Source: Lachnospiraceae bacterium
GTDB taxonomy: Bacteria > Bacillota > Clostridia > Lachnospirales > Lachnospiraceae
Direction of reading: 5' to 3'
DNA length: 6,187 nucleotides
NCBI GenBank assembly: GCA_014804565.1
Contig: JAAUZN010000044.1
Location: forward strand, 28,610-34,796
In this document: piece after piece, positions 1-5,978 of the stretch
Position numbering within the stretch: the stretch's first letter is position 1
How the letters are laid out: each line of letters begins with the position of its first letter
Program-made: the position numbers and the translations under genes
Notes under the pieces: model-generated
Seen by the model: only the letters and a program-made list of their open reading frames with translations
The model's database searches: none
What the model was told of the DNA's origin: nothing

Positions 1-51
1 ACCGAGCGTAGTCCCCAGAAAAGGGATCATCAATCCTGCAAATAGCTGCAT
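1..51 (-). CDS. ZIP-family metal transporter, N-terminal fragment (runs off left edge)
   Basis: Only the first codons are present. Read from 51 leftward the peptide is MQLFAGLMIPFLGTTLG, a hydrophobic first membrane segment. The GLMIPFLGTTLG wording resembles the start of Firmicutes ZIP-family transporters, which move divalent metals such as zinc or iron across the cytoplasmic membrane; this is recalled family knowledge, not a search. The start is ambiguous. An ATG at 60 adds MRR but lies only 2 nt after the GGGAGG ribosome binding site, while the ATG at 51 lies 11 nt after it and gives the more usual N-terminus. The gene follows the large secreted-protein gene on the same strand after a gap of about 37 nt, with no terminator between them, so co-transcription is plausible. 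Metal specificity cannot be judged from this fragment. Confidence 0.62.
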   Translation of the reverse strand, partial: MQLFAGLMIPFLGTTLG

Positions 52-62
52 ACGCCGCATAA

Positions 63-68
63 CCTCCC
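63..68 (-). promoter_or_regulatory. Ribosome binding site of the ZIP-like gene
   Basis: GGGAGG on the minus strand is a near-perfect match to the anti-Shine-Dalgarno sequence. It is 2 nt from the ATG at 60 and 11 nt from the ATG at 51. The first spacing is too short for normal initiation, which favours the second ATG. Confidence 0.6.
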
Positions 69-88
69 GTTTGTAGCAGTCTCTTTCT

Positions 89-3000
89 CTATTTCACCTT
101 AACCTTATATTTTACCGTGACCGGCTTCACATTATCCGCCTGATCTTTCAGACGCACCTGTAATTGCAGGGTGTAGGTCTTTCCCTTAACGGCAAGCCCT
201 CCATCCTTCATCTGAAACTGCAAGATGCCTTTCCCGGTCTTTTTATCATAAGTATAACCGCTCAGCGCAAAAGCATCCGTGTTTCCCACGAGTGTCACAT
301 TTTCTATCTCCGGCGCAGGAGCTCCCTTCAAAGACGCGCTCAGATCGACCGTTACACGGTTGTAGGAACCGCTGTACAACAAAGCTGTCTTCGGCAGCGC
401 AGACAGCTTGACACTGCCCTGCTTTACCTGAAATTTCACTGCCGGAGTCTGGATCTCCTCGATCTCCCCATTCACAGTTTCTAATTTAATAACAGGCGTA
501 ACACTATATTGATACTTTGTCACCAGTGTCTCGCCCGGCTTTGCCCGCAGCTCGATCTTCGATCCGGCGGCATCCCACTTTGCCCGGAACAAATAAGCAT
601 CCCGGCCCCGCAGTTCCACTTTTCTATCCTGCTCTGCGTCCTCCGACCTCGGAATCACAAAGGTGCCGTTCAACGCCTTTAAAGAGGGCGTCAGCGTCAT
701 ATAGCTGTTCTCCCGGTTCAGCACATCGATGCTGCCCTTTGCGCTGATCTTTACCGCCTTGTCAGGTGTCGTATTCACTATTTTTAAGGTGAGCGGCGTT
801 TTCCACACCTTTCCGTTTCCTGCCACCTGCACAATAAATTTGTAAGTGCCGGTGTTCACGGGCCTGTTGTTGAGCCGCACGGACACCTGCGGCCCACTCA
901 CCGAAAAGACCGCCTGACTTCCGCTCACCAGATCTTTTGCCTTGGAGTCCTTAGGATCACAGTAAACGCTGACTCGAAGAATCTTACCGGTATCCTTCTC
1001 GTTACTGTCATAAACCAGCTCTCCGCCATCCTTCCACTTGACAGTAGTGGCTGCCGCATCATACCCCACATAGGCGTCATTGGTATTGAGCTGCAGCGTC
1101 TTACCTGTCAAAGCAATGGCCGGCTGTCCCAGACTCACCTTTACTGTGAGCGTGCAGGTCACCGTATCTGACCAATGCGTGCTGTCCTTTATGAGAATCG
1201 GCATCTTAAAGCTCTCCGCCTGATTCAGATTGGTTCCGCTGATAATAATGCCTCTGTTTTCCCGATCCACCTCCACCAGATAGTTCCCTTTGGCCGCGGC
1301 GCTGGTCTTCTCCACCTGCACCGTATTCCAGAAAACGGTCTCCGGCGTCTTGAACCCGATCCGTACCTTGCTGATACCGGCCTGGGGATACAGGGTTACC
1401 TTTGAACTGTCCAAGGTAAGCTTCGGCGCTTTTTTCTCCACGCCCACCGTAAAGGACGTCGTAAGCGGCGCAGAATATCCTTCCAGTGTGATCGACAGAT
1501 TCCCCTTTTTCACACTGTTCAGGGTAGCGCCTGACCTCGCCGTCAGGTAATAGCCGTCATCTCTTTTATCTATAGAATAATCCCCGCAGCCCGTGAGCCG
1601 CAGATCGGTCACATTCTCCTCCGTACTGATCTCCAGCAGGCTTTCATCCTGCTGATAAAACAGATTCAGTTTCCTCTTCTGCTTTACCGTACACTTGGGT
1701 TTTGTCGATACCATCTTGACTGTGAGGGGAAGCTCATAGACCGTCCCATTCGCCGTGGCGCATACCTTCACCTTGTAAGTGCCGTTCTTCGCCGTGCTGC
1801 TCTTTGCTTTAAGCTCACAGCGAACCGCCCCCGTTTCATCCGGTGCCTTCGATGACAGCGTAAAGCAGGCGCTCTTCTCATCGGAAGCCATCTTCATGCC
1901 GGTCACCGCGTAAACATTCCCTGCCGAATCTTTTGCCGGATACACATAAAACGCCGCGCCCGTATTCTGCAGCGTATTCACCGTGACCGTCTCCTCACTG
2001 ATTCCCGGCTCCGGGTCCGCCACCACAAGCACGATCTCCCGGGAAGTCTTTGCATCATCGTTCCCCGTCAGTGTGATCCCGGCTGTGCCCGCCGCCTTGA
2101 CGATCAGGGACACCGCAAAGCCGTCTCCCTCCACCGCAGAAGTCTTCACCGTCACCACCTTGGCATTGCTGCTCTTAGCCGTCACCTTCGTCGCTCCGGG
2201 CAGAGTCAATGTGATCTTACTGTTGATCTGATCAGCTTTCTCCGTTTTAAAGTCGGAAAGCAGGCCCGTGTAGATATTTCCGCTCGAATCGGGGTGATCA
2301 AATTTTTCCACATCCTTCACCGTAAGCGTGCCCGCTGCTGTATTCGACACGGTGATCTTACAGCTTGTGCTGAAGGTCTTTTTTCCAAGCGTCAATTGCG
2401 CCTTGAGCGTGGTCGTACCGGCCGCCCTTGCGGTCACCTTTACGCTGTTTCCTGCAGGCTCCACTTCCGCCACCTTAGGATTGCTGCTGACCCACTTAAG
2501 ATTCTTTTCGATCTCCTGTTTATATTTCTGATAGGCGGTGTTCCCTTTGAGCGGCGCCTCTTCTCCCTCAAACTTTGCCAATGTCTCTTCGTCAAAGTAG
2601 TTTACATAACATTCCGCTATCTGCCCGCTCTGTAACGAAGAAATCTCCTCTCCTTCCGTCCGCATTCCCGCAGAAAGACTGTTTACTGTGAGAAAATGCA
2701 CATCCAGAAGGGCCTCCGCCGGCAATGTGGTTTCCGGACCGCCGGATTGATAGACCGCCTCAAACTTTTTCGGCTGTGCCCCCGCAAACTGCGCCAGTGC
2801 TGTCTCAGGCTCTTTCCATTCCCAGCCATCGGGAAGCTCCACTTCCCCCAGCTTCGTCTGGGTATTTGTCAAAGCTATCGGCTGCTCCGCCGCGGACAGG
2901 GTGGGCGCTTCCGTCTGGCTCAGCACCGTCACGGTACAGACCGCCTGCACCGTCTTTCCATCCTTATCTATTACCGGTTCTCCCTCTTCATCTACGACCG

Positions 3001-5272
3001 TGGCAGTGACCTTTGCCACTCCCGCTGCCCTGGCCTGCACCCAGACCGCAGTCTCTCCTAAAGTATCAGCGTCATCGACTGCGGTGCCGTCCTCCTGCAC
3101 CAGAGCCGCCACCGTATCATCGTCGGAATGCCATTTTACATTTCCCTTCCACTTCGTGTCCGCGGGAGTGAAATAGACTCTGAGCTGTTTCCTCTCGCCG
3201 GGCCGGCTCTCCTGTCCCTCCTGCCCCGCTTTCTCCGCACGCAAAGTGCAGGACTCCTCCCGCATCTGCATTGTCGGCGCTTTGGAATCCTCCACTGTCA
3301 CCATACACCGGAATACCTTGAGGCCATCCGCCACATCCGCCCACAGCATTGTCTCTCCCACTGCGGCCGGAATCACTGTTCCCTCTGCATCTACTGTTGC
3401 CACACTCTCATTTTCACTGCTCCATTTGATCTGATCATTGGCAGGGCCGTCACCATCCCGAACCGTCAGTTTCTTTGACGCCCCGTCCGTGGTCAGGTCA
3501 AAGGACAGACTGCCTGTCTTAGTCTCCTCATCATAGTCAAAGCTCTCGCTGTCCGAGTACAGAGAGTATTGGGACACCTTGACCGTACAGGAATCCTGCT
3601 TGCCGTTGGCCTTCGCTGTTGCGGAGATCGTTGCCGTCCCTACACCTACGGCTTCCACATTTCCATAGTCGTCTACCGTGGCAATATTCTCGTCATCGCT
3701 CCTCCAGTTCACGCTCTTATCCGCCGCATTGCTGGGCTTTACGGTAGCAAACAGCTGCTCCTTTTGCTTCCCCTCCGTATCCAGCAGCAGATGGAGCTCC
3801 GTTTTGTTCAGGACAACCTCACTCACCTCTTCAGGGGTATCCTGCAAAGAAAAGAAATTGACATCATAGCTTAAGGGTTCCGCTTCCGTCCCGTCACTTT
3901 TCGTCAACCCGGTGATGGTCACCCGAAACTGAGATTCCCTATTATAGCTTACGCTGTTTGGTCGGAAGATGATACAGTTGGGCATGCCATAGCCGTCCGT
4001 ATTGATCTTGAAAACGCCCTCCGCTTTCGTACCGGAAAAGGTATAGGTCTTATTTTTGTTAATATCCTGCAGAGTCACGGACACTTTTTGTATAGCTTCC
4101 TTTGACTCAACAACCTTATAATCACTCCCCAGACTCACCGTCCAGGGCGTCAACGAGCCGTTCATCAACTCTATGGGCATATTCTGTGCAGGCCATGCCA
4201 CGAAATCACTGATCCCTGATCCGCCCCTGTCAAAAGCATACATATTGGAATATGCCCCCACTGCACCGAAACCGGTCTGCGTCATAGACGGGTTTAAAAC
4301 CCATCTCCGATGCCCCATGCTTTCAATATTCGTGGAATCCCCGTCATATATCCAGCCGTTTGACAGGCTCTTGGCTATGTTTTCATACCCTTTCGCTATA
4401 TTACTGTTGAAGCAGCCATCATAGCCAGTCTGATAAAGATCATCCGGAAAACCGCCGGGCCTGCCCGGCTTATGGGACAACTGACCGTTGACACAATTTA
4501 ACAGGGCACCCGCCTGTGTCATTTGCGTATATTCTTCGCTCAATGTCACATCATCAGGAACCCCCGCCACGTAACGGATAAAGTTCAGCAGGTTCAGGGC
4601 GTTTTCCAGACTGCCGTCCGAGAGATGTCCCGCCTTATAAGGGCTTGTTGTGGAAGGAGTATCGCTGTAGCTGTTCTTTACATCCAGGCTCCAGGGATAG
4701 GACTTATACCGCTCAATGATCTGTACCGTGCTGGGTGTCTGCCGCTTTCCGCTCTCTCCGCTTCTTGCGCTGCCGTAGGAATTTATCCTGTTTTCTTCCC
4801 CATATCCCGTCATCAGAGGCGGCTCTCCCAAGGCAGGCTCTCCCGAAAAATCAAGCTCCTCCAAGGAATCCTCTTCCTCATGCTCCGGATCATTCTCCGA
4901 GACGGTCTCCGGAACATCCTCCTCTTCCGGGGCAGAATCTGTCTCTTCCTCCTCTGTCCCGTCGGATGTATCTTTCTCCTCAGTGTCAGACGGCTCTCCC
5001 TCGTCCGCTTCTTCCGTCTCACCGGTTTCTTCTTTTTCCGGAATCTCCGTCTCGCCGGATTCGGTCTCCTCCTCCTCAGACGCGCCGGTCTCCTCCGAAT
5101 CCGCATCAACCGTCTCTTCAGAGGCATTTTCTTCCACGGACACATTCTGTTCCGCCCTCGCGTCAGGCTCAGCCGCACAGACAGCTCCAAAGGTTCCCTC
5201 TATCCACAATACAGCCGCCAGCAGTGCCGGCAGCACTCTCTTTAAATTTCCCTTATATCTCTTCTTTTGCAT
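89..5272 (-). CDS. Large secreted multidomain protein: CAP/SCP domain, BIG2-like domains, C-terminal repeats
   Basis: A 1727-residue secreted protein. Residues 1-34 form a signal peptide: basic MQKKRYKGNLKR, a hydrophobic core, and likely cleavage near VCA/AEP. The Cys there lacks a good lipobox because Val precedes it. Residues 41-140 are a Glu/Asp/Ser/Thr linker. A CAP (SCP/PR1) domain spans about 222-350, with the expected tetrad at His267 (LSHKP), Glu297 (GYENIA), Glu317 and His321 (ESMGHRRW). Residues 355-480 are a beta-rich post-CAP segment. BIG2-like domains lie near 484-566, 568-660, 665-784 and 861-975, carrying V-W-S...VATVD..G.V...G motifs and C-x-V-x-V final strands. Diverged C-terminal units fill about 1080-1727. 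No LPXTG, SLH, choline-binding or C-terminal membrane segment is seen. Its molecular activity is unknown; a surface or matrix role is inferred. The ATG at 5272 has AGAGGA 6 nt upstream, inside the preceding gene. Confidence 0.93.
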   Translation of the reverse strand: MQKKRYKGNLKRVLPALLAAVLWIEGTFGAVCAAEPDARAEQNVSVEENASEETVDADSEETGASEEEETESGETEIPEKEETGETEEADEGEPSDTEEKDTSDGTEEEETDSAPEEEDVPETVSENDPEHEEEDSLEELDFSGEPALGEPPLMTGYGEENRINSYGSARSGESGKRQTPSTVQIIERYKSYPWSLDVKNSYSDTPSTTSPYKAGHLSDGSLENALNLLNFIRYVAGVPDDVTLSEEYTQMTQAGALLNCVNGQLSHKPGRPGGFPDDLYQTGYDGCFNSNIAKGYENIAKSLSNGWIYDGDSTNIESMGHRRWVLNPSMTQTGFGAVGAYSNMYAFDRGGSGISDFVAWPAQNMPIELMNGSLTPWTVSLGSDYKVVESKEAIQKVSVTLQDINKNKTYTFSGTKAEGVFKINTDGYGMPNCIIFRPNSVSYNRESQFRVTITGLTKSDGTEAEPLSYDVNFFSLQDTPEEVSEVVLNKTELHLLLDTEGKQKEQLFATVKPSNAADKSVNWRSDDENIATVDDYGNVEAVGVGTATISATAKANGKQDSCTVKVSQYSLYSDSESFDYDEETKTGSLSFDLTTDGASKKLTVRDGDGPANDQIKWSSENESVATVDAEGTVIPAAVGETMLWADVADGLKVFRCMVTVEDSKAPTMQMREESCTLRAEKAGQEGQESRPGERKQLRVYFTPADTKWKGNVKWHSDDDTVAALVQEDGTAVDDADTLGETAVWVQARAAGVAKVTATVVDEEGEPVIDKDGKTVQAVCTVTVLSQTEAPTLSAAEQPIALTNTQTKLGEVELPDGWEWKEPETALAQFAGAQPKKFEAVYQSGGPETTLPAEALLDVHFLTVNSLSAGMRTEGEEISSLQSGQIAECYVNYFDEETLAKFEGEEAPLKGNTAYQKYKQEIEKNLKWVSSNPKVAEVEPAGNSVKVTARAAGTTTLKAQLTLGKKTFSTSCKITVSNTAAGTLTVKDVEKFDHPDSSGNIYTGLLSDFKTEKADQINSKITLTLPGATKVTAKSSNAKVVTVKTSAVEGDGFAVSLIVKAAGTAGITLTGNDDAKTSREIVLVVADPEPGISEETVTVNTLQNTGAAFYVYPAKDSAGNVYAVTGMKMASDEKSACFTLSSKAPDETGAVRCELKAKSSTAKNGTYKVKVCATANGTVYELPLTVKMVSTKPKCTVKQKRKLNLFYQQDESLLEISTEENVTDLRLTGCGDYSIDKRDDGYYLTARSGATLNSVKKGNLSITLEGYSAPLTTSFTVGVEKKAPKLTLDSSKVTLYPQAGISKVRIGFKTPETVFWNTVQVEKTSAAAKGNYLVEVDRENRGIIISGTNLNQAESFKMPILIKDSTHWSDTVTCTLTVKVSLGQPAIALTGKTLQLNTNDAYVGYDAAATTVKWKDGGELVYDSNEKDTGKILRVSVYCDPKDSKAKDLVSGSQAVFSVSGPQVSVRLNNRPVNTGTYKFIVQVAGNGKVWKTPLTLKIVNTTPDKAVKISAKGSIDVLNRENSYMTLTPSLKALNGTFVIPRSEDAEQDRKVELRGRDAYLFRAKWDAAGSKIELRAKPGETLVTKYQYSVTPVIKLETVNGEIEEIQTPAVKFQVKQGSVKLSALPKTALLYSGSYNRVTVDLSASLKGAPAPEIENVTLVGNTDAFALSGYTYDKKTGKGILQFQMKDGGLAVKGKTYTLQLQVRLKDQADNVKPVTVKYKVKVK
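92..2035 (-). repeat. C-terminal array of about six diverged ~100-residue units (within the large protein)
   Basis: Residues about 1080-1727 show a recurring layout. A strand such as PLTVKMV, FTVGVEK, LTVKVS, PLTLKIV or VKFQVK is followed by a short proline-containing link, then a KhxLxxxxhxLxxx segment and a hydrophobic strand. Recognisable link starts are near residues 1083, 1187, 1278, 1379, 1499 and 1617, so spacing is about 90-120 residues. Units near 1165 and 1475 also share a G-T-Y-K-x-x-V strand. They lack the VATVD..G.V signature of the BIG2 domains before them. They are probably Ig-like beta-sandwich modules, but I cannot name the family. Confidence 0.5.
2348..3823 (-). other. BIG2-like Ig-fold domain block (within the large protein)
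   Basis: Residues 484-975 contain BIG2-type modules. The clearest is 484-566, with VNWRSDDENIATVD, a G-N-V turn and GTATISA, ending in CTVKV. A second at 568-660 has IKWSSENESVATVDAEGTV. A third at 665-784 carries a longer insert and VKWHSDDDTVA. A later one at 861-975 has LKWVSSNPKVAEV. Most end in a C-x-V-x-V strand (Cys562, 656, 779, 971). Such domains are common in bacterial surface proteins and act as spacers or adhesion modules. Confidence 0.8.
4223..4609 (-). other. CAP/SCP domain (within the large protein)
   Basis: Residues about 222-350. Visible marks are ALNLLNFIRYVAGVP at the first helix, LSHKP with His267, GYENIA with Glu297, and ESMGHRRWVLNP with Glu317 and His321. These four residues form the metal-coordinating tetrad of CAP proteins and all are present. 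Two cysteines, Cys260 and Cys287, could form a disulfide. The biochemical activity of bacterial CAP domains is largely undefined, so an enzymatic role is not claimed. Confidence 0.88.
4829..5152 (-). other. Acidic low-complexity linker (within the large protein)
   Basis: Residues 41-148, directly after the signal peptide. In residues 41-140, 49 of 100 are Glu or Asp, with most of the rest Ser, Thr, Gly or Pro and only two Lys and one His. It is presumably disordered after export. At the DNA level this gives a strong purine bias on the coding strand, which explains the long spurious open frames around 4520-5320. Confidence 0.85.
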
Positions 5273-5624
5273 TCCTCTTCCTCTTTCCCCTGTTCTTTCC
5301 CATCACCAGATCATAGCTCTCTGCGATCATACGCTCTATATCCTCGTCAGGAATCGTCCCGTCCAGGATCACCGTATTCCAGTGTTCTTTATTCTGGTGG
5401 TATCCCGGAAGCACCGCCTCGTAGGTCTGCCGCCAGAAATCCCGCCAGACCGGATCCACCTTAATATTGATCCGCATCCTGCCTTCATATTCATAGGTCC
5501 ACAAAAAAGCTTTTCTATTTTTCTGACACCGCACCAGCACCCAGTTGGCATCATGGAAAGGCATGTCCTGATACACATCGGGAAATGTCATGCCGAAGCG
5601 CAATGCTTCTTCTCTTGTTGTCAT
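5253..5624 (-). CDS. YjbR/MmcQ-family protein (CyaY-like fold)
   Basis: A 123-residue cytosolic protein matching the YjbR/MmcQ (DUF419) family in length and motifs. It has FPDVYQDMPFHD near residues 14-25, INIKVDP at 52-58, PGYHQNKEHWNTVILDG at 73-89 and ESYDLV at 102-107. The K-x-HW...L-DG and SYDLV pieces are hallmark family positions. Members are small alpha/beta proteins described as DNA-binding-like, and their cellular role is unclear. The tail KNRGKRKRNAK is basic. I chose the ATG at 5624 because AGGG lies 7 nt upstream and the family starts with MTTREEA; the frame stays open to an ATG at 5657, but those 11 extra residues fall partly in the upstream inverted-repeat element. The stop overlaps the start of the large secreted-protein gene by 20 nt, suggesting translational coupling. 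Confidence 0.88.
   Translation of the reverse strand: MTTREEALRFGMTFPDVYQDMPFHDANWVLVRCQKNRKAFLWTYEYEGRMRINIKVDPVWRDFWRQTYEAVLPGYHQNKEHWNTVILDGTIPDEDIERMIAESYDLVMGKNRGKRKRNAKEEI
5279..5284 (-). promoter_or_regulatory. Ribosome binding site of the large secreted-protein gene
   Basis: AGAGGA on the minus strand sits 6 nt before the ATG at 5272. It is repeated immediately as a second AGAGGA abutting the start codon. Both copies lie inside the 3' end of the YjbR/MmcQ coding region, so ribosomes finishing that gene pass over this site. Confidence 0.6.
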
Positions 5625-5631
5625 AGTTTTA

Positions 5632-5635
5632 CCCT
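5632..5635 (-). promoter_or_regulatory. Ribosome binding site of the YjbR/MmcQ gene
   Basis: AGGG on the minus strand, 7 nt before the ATG at 5624. It decides this start over the in-frame ATG at 5657, which has no purine-rich site at proper distance. Confidence 0.55.
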
Positions 5636-5644
5636 GATTTTGTA

Positions 5645-5825
5645 TATGGTATGTCATCTAAACTCGCAAACCCACAGTGCAAGCTCGAAAGATCTTCGAT
5701 CTTCCTCGCTCACGGGCGTTCGCCCTATGCATCCATCGAAATAATTTCTTCGGCGAGCAAGCTCTCCGCTGAAATTATTTCTCTGTCTGCGCACTGCTCA
5801 TTGCTTTCGTGTATAGTATACCATA
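5645..5825. repeat. MITE-like or structured-RNA element with terminal inverted repeats and three hairpins
   Basis: The ends are inverted copies: TATGGTAT at 5645-5652 and ATACCATA at 5818-5825. Weaker matching outward (GATTT at 5636 against AAATC at 5830) gives 14 of 17 positions. An inner pair CAGTGC (5675-5680) and GCACTG (5791-5796) would close a multibranch structure. Inside are three hairpins: AAGATC-TTC-GATCTT (5689-5703), GGGCG-TT-CGCCC (5714-5725) and a 44-nt hairpin at 5738-5781. The outermost TA on each side would fit TA-target duplication. No coding frame explains it. It may be a short non-autonomous mobile repeat or a structured 5' leader of the YjbR/MmcQ gene. I do not recognise a named family. 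Confidence 0.6.
5738..5781. other. 44-nt hairpin with 11-bp perfect outer arms
   Basis: GAAATAATTTC (5738-5748) and GAAATTATTTC (5771-5781) are exact reverse complements. Inside, after a 2-nt mismatch, CGG pairs with CCG, then one mismatch, then GAGC with GCTC across a tiny AA centre. In practice the last pair would open to a 4-nt loop. Each outer arm is itself nearly palindromic. There is no following T-run on either strand, so it is not a typical intrinsic terminator. Confidence 0.8.
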
Positions 5826-5838
5826 AAATAAATCGCAA
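5810..5838 (-). promoter_or_regulatory. Candidate promoter for the YjbR/MmcQ operon
   Basis: On the minus strand TTGCGA (5838-5833) and TATACA (5815-5810) are separated by exactly 17 bp; each matches the sigma-A consensus at 4 of 6 positions. Transcription would start near 5803 and give a leader of about 180 nt that contains the three hairpins. The -10 box lies inside the right end of the inverted-repeat element and the -35 box lies just outside it. Confidence 0.42.
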
Positions 5839-5853
5839 AGTGTGAAACATTTA

Positions 5854-5882
5854 TGAAAGAAACAATCAAAATATGCTATACT
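5854..5882 (+). promoter_or_regulatory. Candidate glnA promoter with extended -10
   Basis: TATACT at 5877-5882 is preceded by TG and one base (TGCTATACT from 5874), a full extended -10. The -35 position 17 bp upstream reads TGAAAG and is weak, which is common for extended -10 promoters. Transcription would start near 5889, giving a leader of about 90 nt. A second, poorer pair on this strand (TTGCTT 5801, TAAAAT 5824, 17-bp spacing) also exists. Confidence 0.5.
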
Positions 5883-5903
5883 GATACTACCTGGAAATAG
5901 AAA

Positions 5904-5941
5904 TGCAGCGCTTCGGGATCATAAACATCACCGCATCTGCA
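5904..5941 (+). other. Possible hairpin in the glnA leader
   Basis: TGCAG (5904-5908) can pair with CTGCA (5937-5941). Inside an asymmetric internal loop, CGG/CCG and GAT/ATC pair around a bulged A and a CATAAAC loop. It lies in the predicted untranslated leader of glnA. No T-run or second competing hairpin is seen, so neither a terminator nor a riboswitch is claimed. The short stems could be chance. Confidence 0.25.
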
Positions 5942-5964
5942 ACCTCGGAGAACTGCCACCAAAG

Positions 5965-5970
5965 AAAGGG
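5965..5970 (+). promoter_or_regulatory. Ribosome binding site of glnA
   Basis: AAAGGG lies 8 nt before the ATG at 5979 but only 2 nt before the in-frame ATG at 5973, so the second ATG is the better start. Confidence 0.6.
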
Positions 5971-5978
5971 ATATGATT

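Noticed and set aside
4813..5190. Minus-strand frame of 125 residues rich in Arg and Lys
   Set aside because: It is a frame-shifted reading of the purine-rich acidic linker; the signal-peptide frame is clearly the coding one.
5143..5272. Lipoprotein signal for the large protein
   Set aside because: A Cys occurs near the end of the signal peptide, but it is preceded by Val in GAVC, which is not an acceptable lipobox; an ordinary type I cleavage after VCA fits better.
4523..5316. Long plus-strand open frames (up to 240 residues) opposite the start of the large gene
   Set aside because: They lie antisense to the acidic linker and CAP region. Their Leu/Arg/Pro/Ser-rich composition is what the complement of Glu/Ser/Thr codons gives, and there is no ribosome binding site or family resemblance.
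5625..5657. N-terminal extension of the YjbR/MmcQ protein to the ATG at 5657
   Set aside because: There is no ribosome binding site, the extra 11 residues are not part of the family, and the upstream ATG lies in the inverted-repeat element.
4983..5744. Plus-strand frame of 253 residues crossing the gene overlap and into the intergenic element
   Set aside because: It runs antisense through two well-supported genes and ends inside the hairpin element, with Ser-rich low-complexity sequence. It is a shadow.
5738..5781. The large hairpin as a bidirectional intrinsic terminator
   Set aside because: There is no T-run on either side, and it sits upstream of both flanking genes rather than after a coding region.
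5853..5900. 15-codon plus-strand mini-ORF (MKETIKICYTDTTWK) upstream of glnA
   Set aside because: It contains the glnA -10 box, so it would not be transcribed from that promoter, and it lacks a clear ribosome binding site.
5826..5978. GlnR-type operator or glutamine riboswitch before glnA
   Set aside because: No TGTNA-N7-TNACA palindrome and none of the conserved glutamine riboswitch core could be found by eye.
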